Shown here piece by piece: positions 42,426 to 50,720 of a DNA stretch of 64,000 nt (position 1 is the first letter of the stretch; every line of letters begins with the position of its first letter). The stretch is from the NCBI RefSeq assembly GCF_000515415.1, contig NZ_KI911783.1, positions 3,462,392 through 3,526,391 on the forward strand, written 5' to 3'. The position numbers were made by a program, and so were the translations under genes. The stretch comes from Bradyrhizobium sp. WSM1417 (GTDB lineage: Bacteria; Pseudomonadota; Alphaproteobacteria; Rhizobiales; Xanthobacteraceae). Below the pieces are notes generated by a model, which saw nothing but the letters and a program-made list of their open reading frames with translations, was not told the origin of the DNA and made no database searches.

Positions 42426-43439
42426 CTACTTGAACGGCACCGCGTACATCAAGCCGCCCTTGCTCCAGAGGCCGTTGAGGCCGCGCTCGAGCTTGAGCGG
42501 GCTCGCCTTGCCGACATTGCGCTCGTAGATCTCGCCGTAATTGCCGGTGGCCTTGATCGCCGTGACCAGCCATTTGTTGTCGAGCCCGAGCCGCGAGCCG
42601 AGATCGCCGGAGGCACCGAGCAGGCGCTGGATCGCGGGCGTCTGCGACTTCGCCATCTCGTCGACATTGCCTTGTGTGACGCCAAGCTCTTCGGCCTCGA
42701 TCAAGCCGTAGTGCAGCCAGGTGATGATGTCGCTCCAGACTTCATCGCCATTGCGGGTGAACGGGCCGAGCGGCTCCTTGCTGATGGTCTGCGGCAGCAC
42801 GACGTAGTCGGCCGCGTTCGGCGCCGCGGTCGTCACGGCGCCTGCGAGCGCGGAAGCGTCCTGGGTCATGGCATCGCAACGCCCGCCGAAGAAGGTCTGG
42901 TACATGGTGTCGATGCGGTCGAACACCAGCGGCTTCCAGTCGATGCCATTGGCGCGGCCGTAATCTCCGAGCGTGACCTCATGCGTGGTCCCCTGCGCGA
43001 CGCAGACGGTAGCGCCCTTGAGATCCTTAATCTCCTTCACGCCGAGGTCTTTCTTTACCACAAAGCCCTGACCGTCGTAGAAGTTGACCGGTCCCTGCCG
43101 CAGGCCCAGCGTGACACCGCGCAGATAGGTCTGCGTCGAGTTGCGGTAGAGCACGTCGATCTCGCCGGACTGCAGCGCGGTGAAGCGGTTCTGCGCGGTC
43201 AGCGAGACGTAACGCACCTTGTTGGCATCGCCGAGCACACCGGCGGCGAGCGCGCGGCAATAATCGACGTCGAGACCCTTGTAGTTGCCTTGCGAGTCCG
43301 GCGCAGAGAAGCCGGCAAAACCGGCGCTGACGCCGCATATCAGCGTGCCGCGGCTCTTCACCGTGTCGAGCGTTGCCGCCGACGCGACCACCGTCGATGC
43401 CGCGAGCACGCCGGCTACGATAACCACTTTCCTCATCAT
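42426..43439 (-). CDS. Amino-acid ABC transporter binding protein, AapJ-like
   Basis: A 337-residue family 3 solute-binding protein with a signal peptide (residues 1-21, ending VASAA). TLDTVKSRGTLICGVSAGFAGFSAPDSQGNYKGLDVDYCRA-type text, KDLKGATVCVAQGTTHEVTLGDYG and LGPFTRNGDEVWSDIITWLHYGLIEAEELG are characteristic of AapJ/BztA receptors for general L-amino acids. It stands on the strand opposite to aapQM-like genes, three genes away, behind the aminotransferase gene. Confidence 0.93.
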   Translation of the reverse strand: MMRKVVIVAGVLAASTVVASAATLDTVKSRGTLICGVSAGFAGFSAPDSQGNYKGLDVDYCRALAAGVLGDANKVRYVSLTAQNRFTALQSGEIDVLYRNSTQTYLRGVTLGLRQGPVNFYDGQGFVVKKDLGVKEIKDLKGATVCVAQGTTHEVTLGDYGRANGIDWKPLVFDRIDTMYQTFFGGRCDAMTQDASALAGAVTTAAPNAADYVVLPQTISKEPLGPFTRNGDEVWSDIITWLHYGLIEAEELGVTQGNVDEMAKSQTPAIQRLLGASGDLGSRLGLDNKWLVTAIKATGNYGEIYERNVGKASPLKLERGLNGLWSKGGLMYAVPFK

Positions 43440-43451
43440 GCTATTCTCCCC

Positions 43452-44801
43452 TCAGTGATTGACACGACGCAATACGTTGTCGACGGCCGTGCCGAGCTTG
43501 TCGACGATCAGCTCGATCTCCTCCGGCGAAGCGATATAGGGCGGCGCCAGCAGTACGTGGTCGCCACGGATGCCGTCCACGGTGCCGCCGCCGGGATAGC
43601 AGCCGAGACCGTTGGCGAAGGCCTCCGCCTTGATCTTCTGGTTCAGCTTCAGCGCGGGATCGAACGAGGTCCGGCTGGCGCGATCGGCGACGAGCTCGAT
43701 CGCCCAGAACAGGCCGCGGCCTCTGATGTCGCCGACATGGCGGTGATTGCCGAATCGCTCGGTGAGCCGCTGCTCGAGCTGCTTGCCGCGCTCCTTGACC
43801 CGGTCGAGCAGGCCGTCCTCGCGGATCACGTCCTGCACTGCGAGTGCAGCAGCGCAAGCGAGGGGATGCGCGAGATAAGTGTGGCCGTGCAGGAAGGCGC
43901 CCGAACCTGAGCGGATTGTGTCGATAATCCTGCCGCTCGCGAGCATCGCGCCGATCGGCTGGTAGCCGCCGCCGAGACCCTTGGCGATCGCCTGGATGTC
44001 GGGCGCGATGCCTTCCTGCTCCCATGCATGCGTGGTGCCGGTCCGGCCCATGCCGCACATGACCTCGTCGAGGATGAGCAGGGCGCCGTGTCGGTCGCAG
44101 ATCTCGCGCACCGCCTTGAAGTAGCCGTTCGGCGCCGTCACAGCACCAGCGGTGGCGCCGACGACGGGCTCTGCGAGGAACGCGGCGACCGTATTGGGAC
44201 CGAGGCGCTGAAACTCGGTTTCGAGCTCGGCCGCAAGCCGGACGACGAATTGCGTATCGGATTCGCCATCGTGCTTCTCGTGATAAGCGAAGGCCGGGGT
44301 CACATGGCTGAAGGCGTCGGAGAGCAGCGGCGCATAGGGCGCACGCCGCCAGGCATTGCCGCCCGCCGCGAGCGCGCCGAGCGTATTGCCGTGATAGCTC
44401 TGCCGCCGCGCGATGAAGTGCTGCCGCTCCGGCTCGCCGCGTTCGATGAAATATTGCCGGGCGAGCTTGATGCTGGCTTCGATTGCTTCCGATCCGCCGC
44501 TGACGAAATAGGCGTAGGCGAGGCCGCCGGGTTCATGGCCGACCAGCCTCTCGGCCAGCGCCTCGGCCGGCTCGGACGAGAAGAAGGATGTGTGGGCGTA
44601 GGCCAGCGTCGAGGCTTGCTTCGTCAGCGCCGCGATGACGCGTGGATGCTGGTGGCCGAGACAGGAGACCGCAGCTCCGCCGGAGGCGTCAATGATGCGC
44701 TGCCCGTCCTCAGCGAAGAGGTAGACGCCTTCGCCGCCGATCGCCTTGGGCGGCGTTTCACGCAGCGAGCGATGCAGCACGCGGCTGATGCGAGCGGCCA
44801 T
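43452..44801 (-). CDS. Class III (omega-type) aminotransferase
   Basis: A 449-residue PLP enzyme of class III. VSGGSEAIEASIKLARQYF binds the cofactor phosphate, LLILDEVMCGMGRTGT carries the Asp that pairs with the pyridine N, and the PLP Lys is in AIAKGLGGGYQPIGA. YHGNTLGALAAGG and GHTYLAHPLACAAALAV complete the family pattern. It lies between the RpiR gene and the AapJ-like gene on the same strand with short gaps (3 and 12 bases), so it is probably part of one regulated transcript that couples amine or amino-acid uptake with transamination. Confidence 0.93.
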   Translation of the reverse strand: MAARISRVLHRSLRETPPKAIGGEGVYLFAEDGQRIIDASGGAAVSCLGHQHPRVIAALTKQASTLAYAHTSFFSSEPAEALAERLVGHEPGGLAYAYFVSGGSEAIEASIKLARQYFIERGEPERQHFIARRQSYHGNTLGALAAGGNAWRRAPYAPLLSDAFSHVTPAFAYHEKHDGESDTQFVVRLAAELETEFQRLGPNTVAAFLAEPVVGATAGAVTAPNGYFKAVREICDRHGALLILDEVMCGMGRTGTTHAWEQEGIAPDIQAIAKGLGGGYQPIGAMLASGRIIDTIRSGSGAFLHGHTYLAHPLACAAALAVQDVIREDGLLDRVKERGKQLEQRLTERFGNHRHVGDIRGRGLFWAIELVADRASRTSFDPALKLNQKIKAEAFANGLGCYPGGGTVDGIRGDHVLLAPPYIASPEEIELIVDKLGTAVDNVLRRVNH

Positions 44802-44804
44802 GGG

Positions 44805-45677
44805 TCAACCTTTCTCTGAAACGTAAGTTGAGGCCGCGGCGAGCCGCGCCTCGGTATTCTCCAGGCGCTTCTTCGCGGGCGTGCCGCCGAGCGAAAACGT
44901 CACGGCGGCGAGCGATTGGGCGATCGCAATGGCGCCGGTGAGGCTGGGGAAAAAGCCGGGAGAGGAGGCCGCCTCGAACAGCAGCACGTGGTCGGCGCCT
45001 TCGGCCATCGGCGCCGAAGGGCTATCGGCGACCGCGATCAGGGTGGCGCCAGCACGATAGGCGGCCTGCGCCGCCCGGACGCTCGCGTGTGTGTAGGGCA
45101 TGAAGCCGATGACGATGACGGCTTCGCCGGGCCGGAACGCGCCGAGGTCGAGATCGTCGGGGCCGGACGCACCGACGAGTTGCACCTGTTCGGGACGAAA
45201 CAGCCGGAGCTCGTAGTTCAGCAGTTCCGCGACGCTGCGGCAGCTTCGGTAGCCGGTGATCCAGATCCGCTTGGCATCGTGGAGCGCGCGGGCCGCTTCC
45301 GCAATCGGCTGGGCCGGGATGCGCGGAAGGCCGGCGGCCTCGGCCTCGAGCTTTTCGGTGACGAGCGCGACATCGGCATTCGGGCCATGGCGGCGGCTCC
45401 TGGCGCGGCCGGAGAAGGGCGCTATCTGCGAGGGCCGTCGCGCCTCCGTCAGTGCCGCGCGCAATTCATCCCAGCCCGAATAGCCGATCGCTTTGGCAAG
45501 CCGCGTGAACGCGGCGGGATCGGCGCCGGCAACCGCTGCGAGATCGCGCATCGAACGCGTGGTGGCGTCGTAATCGTTTGCCGCGACGAAACGCCCGACC
45601 TCCTGCAACCGCATCGGAAGCGAGGGCAATGCAATGCGCAGTTCGCTCAGGGGCGAGGATTTGGCGGGCTCGGCCAT
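44805..45677 (-). CDS. MurR/RpiR family transcriptional regulator
   Basis: A 290-residue regulator with an N-terminal HTH_6 domain (LQEVGRFVAANDYDATTRSMRDLAAVAGADPAAFTRLAKAIGYSG, about residues 24-72) and a C-terminal SIS domain (ARALHDAKRIWITGYRSCRS and AVIVIGFMPYTHASVRAAQ). RpiR proteins usually sense sugar phosphates; several SIS members near amino-acid genes respond to other metabolites. It is the first gene of the minus-strand unit with the aminotransferase and is divergent from the AapQ-like gene, with a strong inverted repeat between them. Confidence 0.92.
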   Translation of the reverse strand: MAEPAKSSPLSELRIALPSLPMRLQEVGRFVAANDYDATTRSMRDLAAVAGADPAAFTRLAKAIGYSGWDELRAALTEARRPSQIAPFSGRARSRRHGPNADVALVTEKLEAEAAGLPRIPAQPIAEAARALHDAKRIWITGYRSCRSVAELLNYELRLFRPEQVQLVGASGPDDLDLGAFRPGEAVIVIGFMPYTHASVRAAQAAYRAGATLIAVADSPSAPMAEGADHVLLFEAASSPGFFPSLTGAIAIAQSLAAVTFSLGGTPAKKRLENTEARLAAASTYVSEKG

Positions 45678-45686
45678 GAAACATTT

Positions 45687-45713
45687 GTTGCACGAAGTAG
45701 AGCTTGGTGCAAC
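45687..45713. promoter_or_regulatory. Inverted-repeat operator between RpiR and AapQ-like genes
   Basis: GTTGCACGAAG (45687-45697) and CTTGGTGCAAC (45703-45713) form 11-bp arms with one mismatch around a 5-base spacer. It lies 10 bases upstream of the RpiR start and 51 bases before the AapQ-like start, so one bound regulator could control both directions. RpiR is the obvious candidate. Confidence 0.7.
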
Positions 45714-45763
45714 GCTTGACGTACGCCGCCGGAAATCGCCGTCTTGAGAAGGATTTTTGTGCT

Positions 45764-46951
45764 GTGACGTCAGACGCTCCGAGACCGCCGCCGCGCCGCC
45801 GCTTCTTCGGCGCTTTCGGACAACGCGAGCTGAAAGGCCTGTTCTGGCAGGCCCTGGTGGTGGGGATTGCGGTCGCCGTCATCGTCTTCCTCTGGTCCAA
45901 CACGGTCACCAATCTCTCCGCGCGCCGCATCACGACCGGTTTTGCCTTCCTCGGCCGAGAGGCCGGCATGCCCATCGCCGATAGCCTGCTCGCCTATAAT
46001 CCGAGAGACTCATATCTCTGGGCATTCGTCGTCGGCATCGCCAACACCCTGCGCGTCGCCGTGATCGGAGTCGTGCTTGCAACCATCCTGGGCACGGTGA
46101 TCGGCATCTCGCGCCTGTCGGCCAACTGGCTGCTGTCGCGGCTCGCCGCGGTGTATGTCGAAACGCTCCGCGACATCCCGCTGCTGCTCCAGCTCCTGTT
46201 CTGGTACGTGCTGATGCAAGCGCTGCCGGCCGCGCGCGCGGCATGGCGGCCGATCGAGGGCGTGTTCCTGTCCAATCGCGGATTGATCCTGCCGGCGATT
46301 CCGATCGGGACGCCGCAACTTTGTGTGCTCGGCACGGCAGTGCTCGGGCTTGTCGTGTTCTATGTCATCCAGCGGAGGCTCATCGCGCAGCAAATGCGCG
46401 ACGGCAAGCCGCGGCCGGCTTGGCCTTTTGGACTCGGGTTGCTCGTTGTGCTGCCTGCGGCGGTGTCCGTGCTGCTCGGCGTGCCCTGGACGGTCGAATG
46501 GCCTCAGTTGCGCGGCTTCAACTTCGTCGGCGGGCTCACGCTCGCGCCGGAATATTTCGCGCTGCTGATCGCGCTCGTCACCTACACCTCGGCCTTCATC
46601 GCGGAGATCGTGCGCAGCGGCATCCAGTCGGTGCCGCGCGGCCAGTGGGATGCAGCCAATGCGCTCGGACTGCGCCGCAGCTTCATGCTGCGGCAGATCA
46701 TCCTGCCACAGGCGCTACGCGTCATCGTGCCACCGATGACGAGCCAATACCTCAACCTGACCAAGAACTCTTCGCTCGCCGTGGCGATCGGATATCAGGA
46801 CGTGGTCTCGATCGCCAACACGACGCTGAATCAGACCGGACAGGCGATCGAGGCCATCGCTTTGATCATGGCGGTGTTTCTCACCATCAGCCTCGGCATC
46901 AGCTTTTTCATGAACTGGTACAATTCGCGCATCGCGCTGGTGGAGCGCTGA
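45764..46951 (+). CDS. Amino-acid ABC transporter permease, AapQ-like
   Basis: A 395-residue permease of the AapQ/BztB type, with a long periplasmic insert (VFLSNRGLILPAIPIG) between the N-terminal helices and the conserved C-terminal half. The EAA loop reads GQWDAANALGLRRSFMLRQIILPQALR, and VETLRDIPLLLQLLFWYV is the usual central block. The GTG at 45764 is the best start, 10 bases after AAGGA. The next permease gene starts two bases after its stop. Confidence 0.93.
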   Translation: MTSDAPRPPPRRRFFGAFGQRELKGLFWQALVVGIAVAVIVFLWSNTVTNLSARRITTGFAFLGREAGMPIADSLLAYNPRDSYLWAFVVGIANTLRVAVIGVVLATILGTVIGISRLSANWLLSRLAAVYVETLRDIPLLLQLLFWYVLMQALPAARAAWRPIEGVFLSNRGLILPAIPIGTPQLCVLGTAVLGLVVFYVIQRRLIAQQMRDGKPRPAWPFGLGLLVVLPAAVSVLLGVPWTVEWPQLRGFNFVGGLTLAPEYFALLIALVTYTSAFIAEIVRSGIQSVPRGQWDAANALGLRRSFMLRQIILPQALRVIVPPMTSQYLNLTKNSSLAVAIGYQDVVSIANTTLNQTGQAIEAIALIMAVFLTISLGISFFMNWYNSRIALVER

Positions 46952-46953
46952 CC

Positions 46954-48060
46954 ATGACGGCGATCGCCGATATTCCGGAAGCACCGCGCGCCGCCCGCCG
47001 CCCGCAGATTGGCAACCCGGTGCTGCGCTGGCTGCGCACCAATTTGTTCTCGTCGATCCCGAACGGCATCCTCTCGGTCGTGTTGCTGGCGGTGCTTGCA
47101 AAGGGCCTCTTCAGCTTCGCGCAATGGGGCATCGCCAATGCGGTCTGGCTCACCCCGGCGAACGATTCCAGTGCCTGCCGCGCGGTACGCGGCGTCGGTG
47201 CATGCTGGGCGATCATCCCCGAAAAATATCGCTTCATCCTGTTTGGCACCTATCCATTCGACGAGCAATGGCGGCCGGCGCTGGCGGTACTGCTGTTCAT
47301 CGCCCTGTTCTATCTCTCCACCCGCCGCGCCTTATGGCGGCGCGAACTGGCCTATCTCTGGATCGGAGCGCTCGCGCTGATCAGCATGCTGATGTGGGGC
47401 GGCATACTCGGCCTGTCGTTCGTCTCGCAGGACCGCTGGGGCGGCTTGCCCGTGACGCTGATCCTGGCGACCTTTGGTCTGGCCTTCGGCTTCCCGCTCG
47501 GCATCCTGGTCGCACTCGGCCGGCGCTCAAAGCTGCCGGCGATCCGCTCGCTCAGCGTGCTCTATGTCGAACTGATCCGCGGCGTGCCGCTGGTCAGTCT
47601 GCTGTTCATGGCCAGCGTGATGTTTCCGCTGTTCATGCCGAACGGATTCAACATCGACAAGCTCCTGCGCGCGCAGGTCGCGATCATTCTGTTCGCGGGT
47701 GCTTATCTTGCCGAAGTCATTCGCGGCGGCCTCCAGGCCGTGCCGCGCGGGCAATACGAGGCCGCCGACGCGCTCGGCCTGTCCTACTGGCGCAAGAATC
47801 GGCTGATTGTCCTGCCGCAGGCGATCCGCCACGTCATCCCGCCGCTGGTCAACACCTTCATCGCCTTCTTCAAGGACACCAGCCTCGTCTTGATCATCGG
47901 TATCTTCGACTTGCTGACGACGGCCAAGACCGCGATCATCGATCCGGCGTGGCAGCAATTCTCCGTCGAAGTCTACATCTTCGTCGCCGCGATCTATTTT
48001 GTCTTCTGCTTCGCGATGTCGCGGTATAGCCGCAGCTTGGAGGCGACGAGCGGAAGGTGA
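46954..48060 (+). CDS. Amino-acid ABC transporter permease, AapM-like
   Basis: A 368-residue permease of the AapM/BztC type. The N-terminal region has SFAQWGIANAVWLTPANDSSACR and CWAIIPEKYRFILFGTYP, a block specific to this subunit, and the EAA loop is GQYEAADALGLSYWRKNRLIVLPQAIR. The start at 46954 follows the AapQ-like stop by two bases. No ATP-binding protein gene follows: the next gene is a convergent amidase after a repeat element. Confidence 0.94.
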   Translation: MTAIADIPEAPRAARRPQIGNPVLRWLRTNLFSSIPNGILSVVLLAVLAKGLFSFAQWGIANAVWLTPANDSSACRAVRGVGACWAIIPEKYRFILFGTYPFDEQWRPALAVLLFIALFYLSTRRALWRRELAYLWIGALALISMLMWGGILGLSFVSQDRWGGLPVTLILATFGLAFGFPLGILVALGRRSKLPAIRSLSVLYVELIRGVPLVSLLFMASVMFPLFMPNGFNIDKLLRAQVAIILFAGAYLAEVIRGGLQAVPRGQYEAADALGLSYWRKNRLIVLPQAIRHVIPPLVNTFIAFFKDTSLVLIIGIFDLLTTAKTAIIDPAWQQFSVEVYIFVAAIYFVFCFAMSRYSRSLEATSGR

Positions 48061-48070
48061 GGATTCTTCA

Positions 48071-48204
48071 CCTCGCCCCGCTTGCGGGGGAGAGGTCGAT
48101 CGCGAAGCGATCGGGTGAGGGGGAATCTCCGCGAGTTGAACTGTCACCGTCTTCGCGGAAGCAGCCCCTCACCCCAGCCCTCTCCCCGCAAGAGCGGGGC
48201 GAGG
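48071..48204. repeat. Palindromic repeat, family D
   Basis: Second copy of the element at 42280-42414: CCTCGCCCCGCTTGCGGGG at the left, GAGTTGAACT core, CCCCTCACC and an inverted CTCTCCCCGCAAGAGCGGGG end. It lies between the converging ends of the AapM-like and amidase genes and may serve as a bidirectional terminator. Confidence 0.88.
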
Positions 48205-48236
48205 GAGTCTACCGAGCCCGCTGCGTCTTCCCCGTT

Positions 48237-49655
48237 CTAGTTCTTCACGCGCGGATCAATCGGCGTCGTGCCGCGCACGCCCAAAATATCCTCCAGCACC
48301 TTGGCGCCGGCGATCACATGCGCATCCGCGCGCGGAGCCCCGACGACCTGCAGGCCGACCGGAAGTCCCGATGCCGTGAAGCCGCACGGCAGCGACAGCG
48401 CGGGACAGCAGGCGAGCGTGATGGCATAGACGATGCCGAGCCACTCGACGTAATTTTCAAACGTCTTACCGGCGCATTCGGCGACATAGCGATGCTCGAT
48501 CGGGAAGGGCGGCACGATCGTGGTCGGTACCAGCAGCAGATCGTAGCTCTTGAAGAACTCGACCGCACGCGCGGTCATGCCGACGCGCTGCGCCTCGGCG
48601 CGTTCGAGCTGCTCGATCGTGAGCTTGAGGCCTTGCTCGATGTTCCAGATCACTTCGGGCTTGAGCAGGTCGCGCTTGGTGCGCAACAGATTGGCCTTGC
48701 TGATCGCAAAATCGAACGCGCGCAACGTGTGGAAGCACTCGTGCGCCTCGCGCCAGTCCGGGTGCGCCTCCTCGACGATGGCGCCGGCTTCGGCAAAGCG
48801 TTCAGCCGCCTTGCGTGTGATCGCTTTGACTTCGGGATCGACCGGCGTGATGCCGAGATCGGCCGAATAGGCGATGCGCTTCGGTTTGCTGCCTGACTGC
48901 GCCGCCGAGAGAAACGACGTCAAGGGCGCCGGCAGCGACAGCGGGTCGGCGGCATAATCGCCGCTCATGGCATCCAGCAGCAGCGCGAGATCTTCGACGT
49001 TGCGGGCCATGGGGCCAACAACACCGAGATTGCGGTCGATGGCTGCTTTCGGTGTGTGCGCGACGCGGCCGATGCTCGGCCGCATGCCGACGACGCCACA
49101 GAACGCTGCCGGGCTGCGCAGACTGCCGCCCATATCGGAGCCCTGCGCGAGCCAGGCCATGCCGGTCGCGAGCGCCACCGCCGCTCCGCCCGAGGAGCCC
49201 GCGGCGGATTTGGATGTATCCCAGGGATTGAGAGTCGCGCCGAACACCTCGTTGAACGTGTTGGCGCCTGCACCGAACTCCGGCGTGTTGGATTTGGCGT
49301 AGACGACCGCGCCGTTACCTTCGAGGTTCTCCACCATGAGGTCGGACTGCTTGGGCACATTGTCCTTGAAGATCGGCGAGCCCTGGGTGTTCAGCACGCC
49401 AGCAACATCGGTCAGGTCCTTGATTGGCACCGGCAGGCCCGCGAGCAATCCGCGCGCACCGGCCGGCTGCCGCATCAGCGCCTTTGCGTTATCCCGCGCG
49501 CGATCGAAGCACAGCGTCGGCAGCGCGTTGACCTTGCCATCGACTTGGCCGATGCGCTTCTCCAGCACATCCAAGAGCTCCAGCGGCGAGACGTCGCCGG
49601 ACCGCAGCTTGTCGACGACGGTGCACGCGGTTTCGCGGATCAGGTCTTGAGACAA
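48237..49655 (-). CDS. Amidase (amidase signature family)
   Basis: A 472-residue amidase. The catalytic triad of the signature family is visible: Lys in LPVPIKDLTDVAG, the cis-Ser in KSAAGSSGGAAVALATGM and the nucleophile Ser in GSDMGGSLRSPAAFCGVVG. It hydrolyses carboxamides to acids and ammonia; substrates vary widely and GatA-like function is unlikely without gatBC. A palindromic repeat lies just upstream. Confidence 0.92.
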   Translation of the reverse strand: MSQDLIRETACTVVDKLRSGDVSPLELLDVLEKRIGQVDGKVNALPTLCFDRARDNAKALMRQPAGARGLLAGLPVPIKDLTDVAGVLNTQGSPIFKDNVPKQSDLMVENLEGNGAVVYAKSNTPEFGAGANTFNEVFGATLNPWDTSKSAAGSSGGAAVALATGMAWLAQGSDMGGSLRSPAAFCGVVGMRPSIGRVAHTPKAAIDRNLGVVGPMARNVEDLALLLDAMSGDYAADPLSLPAPLTSFLSAAQSGSKPKRIAYSADLGITPVDPEVKAITRKAAERFAEAGAIVEEAHPDWREAHECFHTLRAFDFAISKANLLRTKRDLLKPEVIWNIEQGLKLTIEQLERAEAQRVGMTARAVEFFKSYDLLLVPTTIVPPFPIEHRYVAECAGKTFENYVEWLGIVYAITLACCPALSLPCGFTASGLPVGLQVVGAPRADAHVIAGAKVLEDILGVRGTTPIDPRVKN

Positions 49656-49685
49656 CTATTTTACTCCTGTGCTTGTTCTAGGCTC

Positions 49686-49772
49686 CGTCATTGCGAGGAG
49701 CGAAGCGACGAAGCAATCCAGACTTTTGCCGCAGATACATTTCTGGATTGCATCGCTTCGCTCGCAATGACG
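49686..49772. repeat. Palindromic repeat, family A
   Basis: The copy begins CGTCATTGCGAGGAGCGAAG and ends CTTCGCTCGCAATGACG, with GAAGCAATCCAGA and TCTGGATTGCATCG inside. It matches 58489-58574 almost base for base at both ends. It lies between the amidase start and the end of the SDR gene. Confidence 0.9.
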
Positions 49773-49786
49773 TGGACAGACTTAAC

Positions 49787-50563
49787 TTAACCCCATCCCG
49801 CGCTGATTCCGCCATCCACCGTGTAAATCACGCCCGACGTATACCCCGCGCGATCGGACGCGAGGAACGCCATAAGATCTCCGATCTCGCGGGCGTGCGC
49901 AGGCCTGCCGAGCGGCAGGCTCTTCTGGAATTCCTTGTAGCGGCTCTCGTCGCCGAACTGGTGCTTTGCCCGGGTCTTCAGCAAGGTGACGTGACGGTCG
50001 GTGCCCACAGGGCCGGGATTGATTCCGACCACGCGGATGTTGTCCGCGAGGCTCTTGCCCCCGAGCGCGCGGGTGAAGGCCATCAGCGCGGCATTGCCGG
50101 CGCTGCCGCAAATGTAGTTGGCGTCGAATTTTTCGCCGGCGGCACCGATGTCGTTGACGATCACGCCGCCGCCCTTCGCCTTCATCTGCGCATAGATCTG
50201 TCGCGTGAGGTTGATGTAGCCGAACACTTTCAATTCCCAGGCATGGCGCCAGGTCGCCTCGTCGATCTTGTCGATGGAGCCGCCGGGAATGTCGCCGGCA
50301 TTGTTGACGAGCACGTCGATGTCGGCGGCTTCCTTGGCGAGCCGCGTCAAATCCTCGCTCTTACGCAAATCGACGATGCTCGTGGCGGCATCGATCTGGT
50401 GCGCCGAGCGCAACCGCTCGGCCAGAGCCTTGAGCTGATCGCCGTTGCGGGCGGCGAGGAGGAGATGGCAGCCTTCCTCGGCAAAGGCCTCGGCGGCAGC
50501 TGCGCCGATGCCCTTGGACGCGCCCGTGATCAGGACGCGCTTGCCACGCAGATGCAGATCCAT
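49787..50563 (-). CDS. Short-chain dehydrogenase/reductase-like protein lacking the catalytic Lys
   Basis: A 258-residue SDR-fold protein. The cofactor motif TGASKGIG, NNAGDIPGGSIDKI and the C-terminal GYTSGVIYTVDGGIS are intact. At the active site, however, Tyr is followed by ICGSAGNAALMAF, so the Lys of YxxxK is replaced by Ser, and the usual catalytic Ser region reads VNDIGAAG. It may bind NAD(P) without normal reduction, or use another base. It is divergent from the dehydrogenase gene at 50721. Confidence 0.88.
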   Translation of the reverse strand: MDLHLRGKRVLITGASKGIGAAAAEAFAEEGCHLLLAARNGDQLKALAERLRSAHQIDAATSIVDLRKSEDLTRLAKEAADIDVLVNNAGDIPGGSIDKIDEATWRHAWELKVFGYINLTRQIYAQMKAKGGGVIVNDIGAAGEKFDANYICGSAGNAALMAFTRALGGKSLADNIRVVGINPGPVGTDRHVTLLKTRAKHQFGDESRYKEFQKSLPLGRPAHAREIGDLMAFLASDRAGYTSGVIYTVDGGISAGWG

Positions 50564-50627
50564 GGGAGTTACTCGCAGGAGAGGAACGGGAATAAAATCA
50601 GTAGGCGGTCGGCCGCGCCATGGTCAA

Positions 50628-50676
50628 CATTGCAGTGCAGCGTTGCACTGCCGCCGCGTTTGGTCCATTGCAGTGC
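50628..50676. promoter_or_regulatory. Operator-like repeats in the SDR/tartrate dehydrogenase divergent promoter
   Basis: GCAGTGCA (50632-50639) and TGCACTGC (50644-50651) form a perfect inverted repeat with a 4-base spacer. CATTGCAGTGC occurs at 50628-50638 and again at 50666-50676, a direct repeat 38 bases apart. The same ATTGCAGTGC decamer is found, inverted, in the phasin promoter at 22934-22943. No regulator gene is adjacent. Confidence 0.65.
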
Positions 50677-50720
50677 GGTCAAAAAGGCGGCGGCTGCCGG
50701 AGCAATCAAGGACGTTCTCG

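Noticed and set aside
46243..48060. A 605-codon reading for the AapM-like gene
   Set aside because: The first 237 residues overlap the AapQ-like gene in another frame. The true start is 46954.
42280..48204. CRISPR-like repeats
   Set aside because: The two family D elements are far apart, palindromic and without spacers or cas genes.
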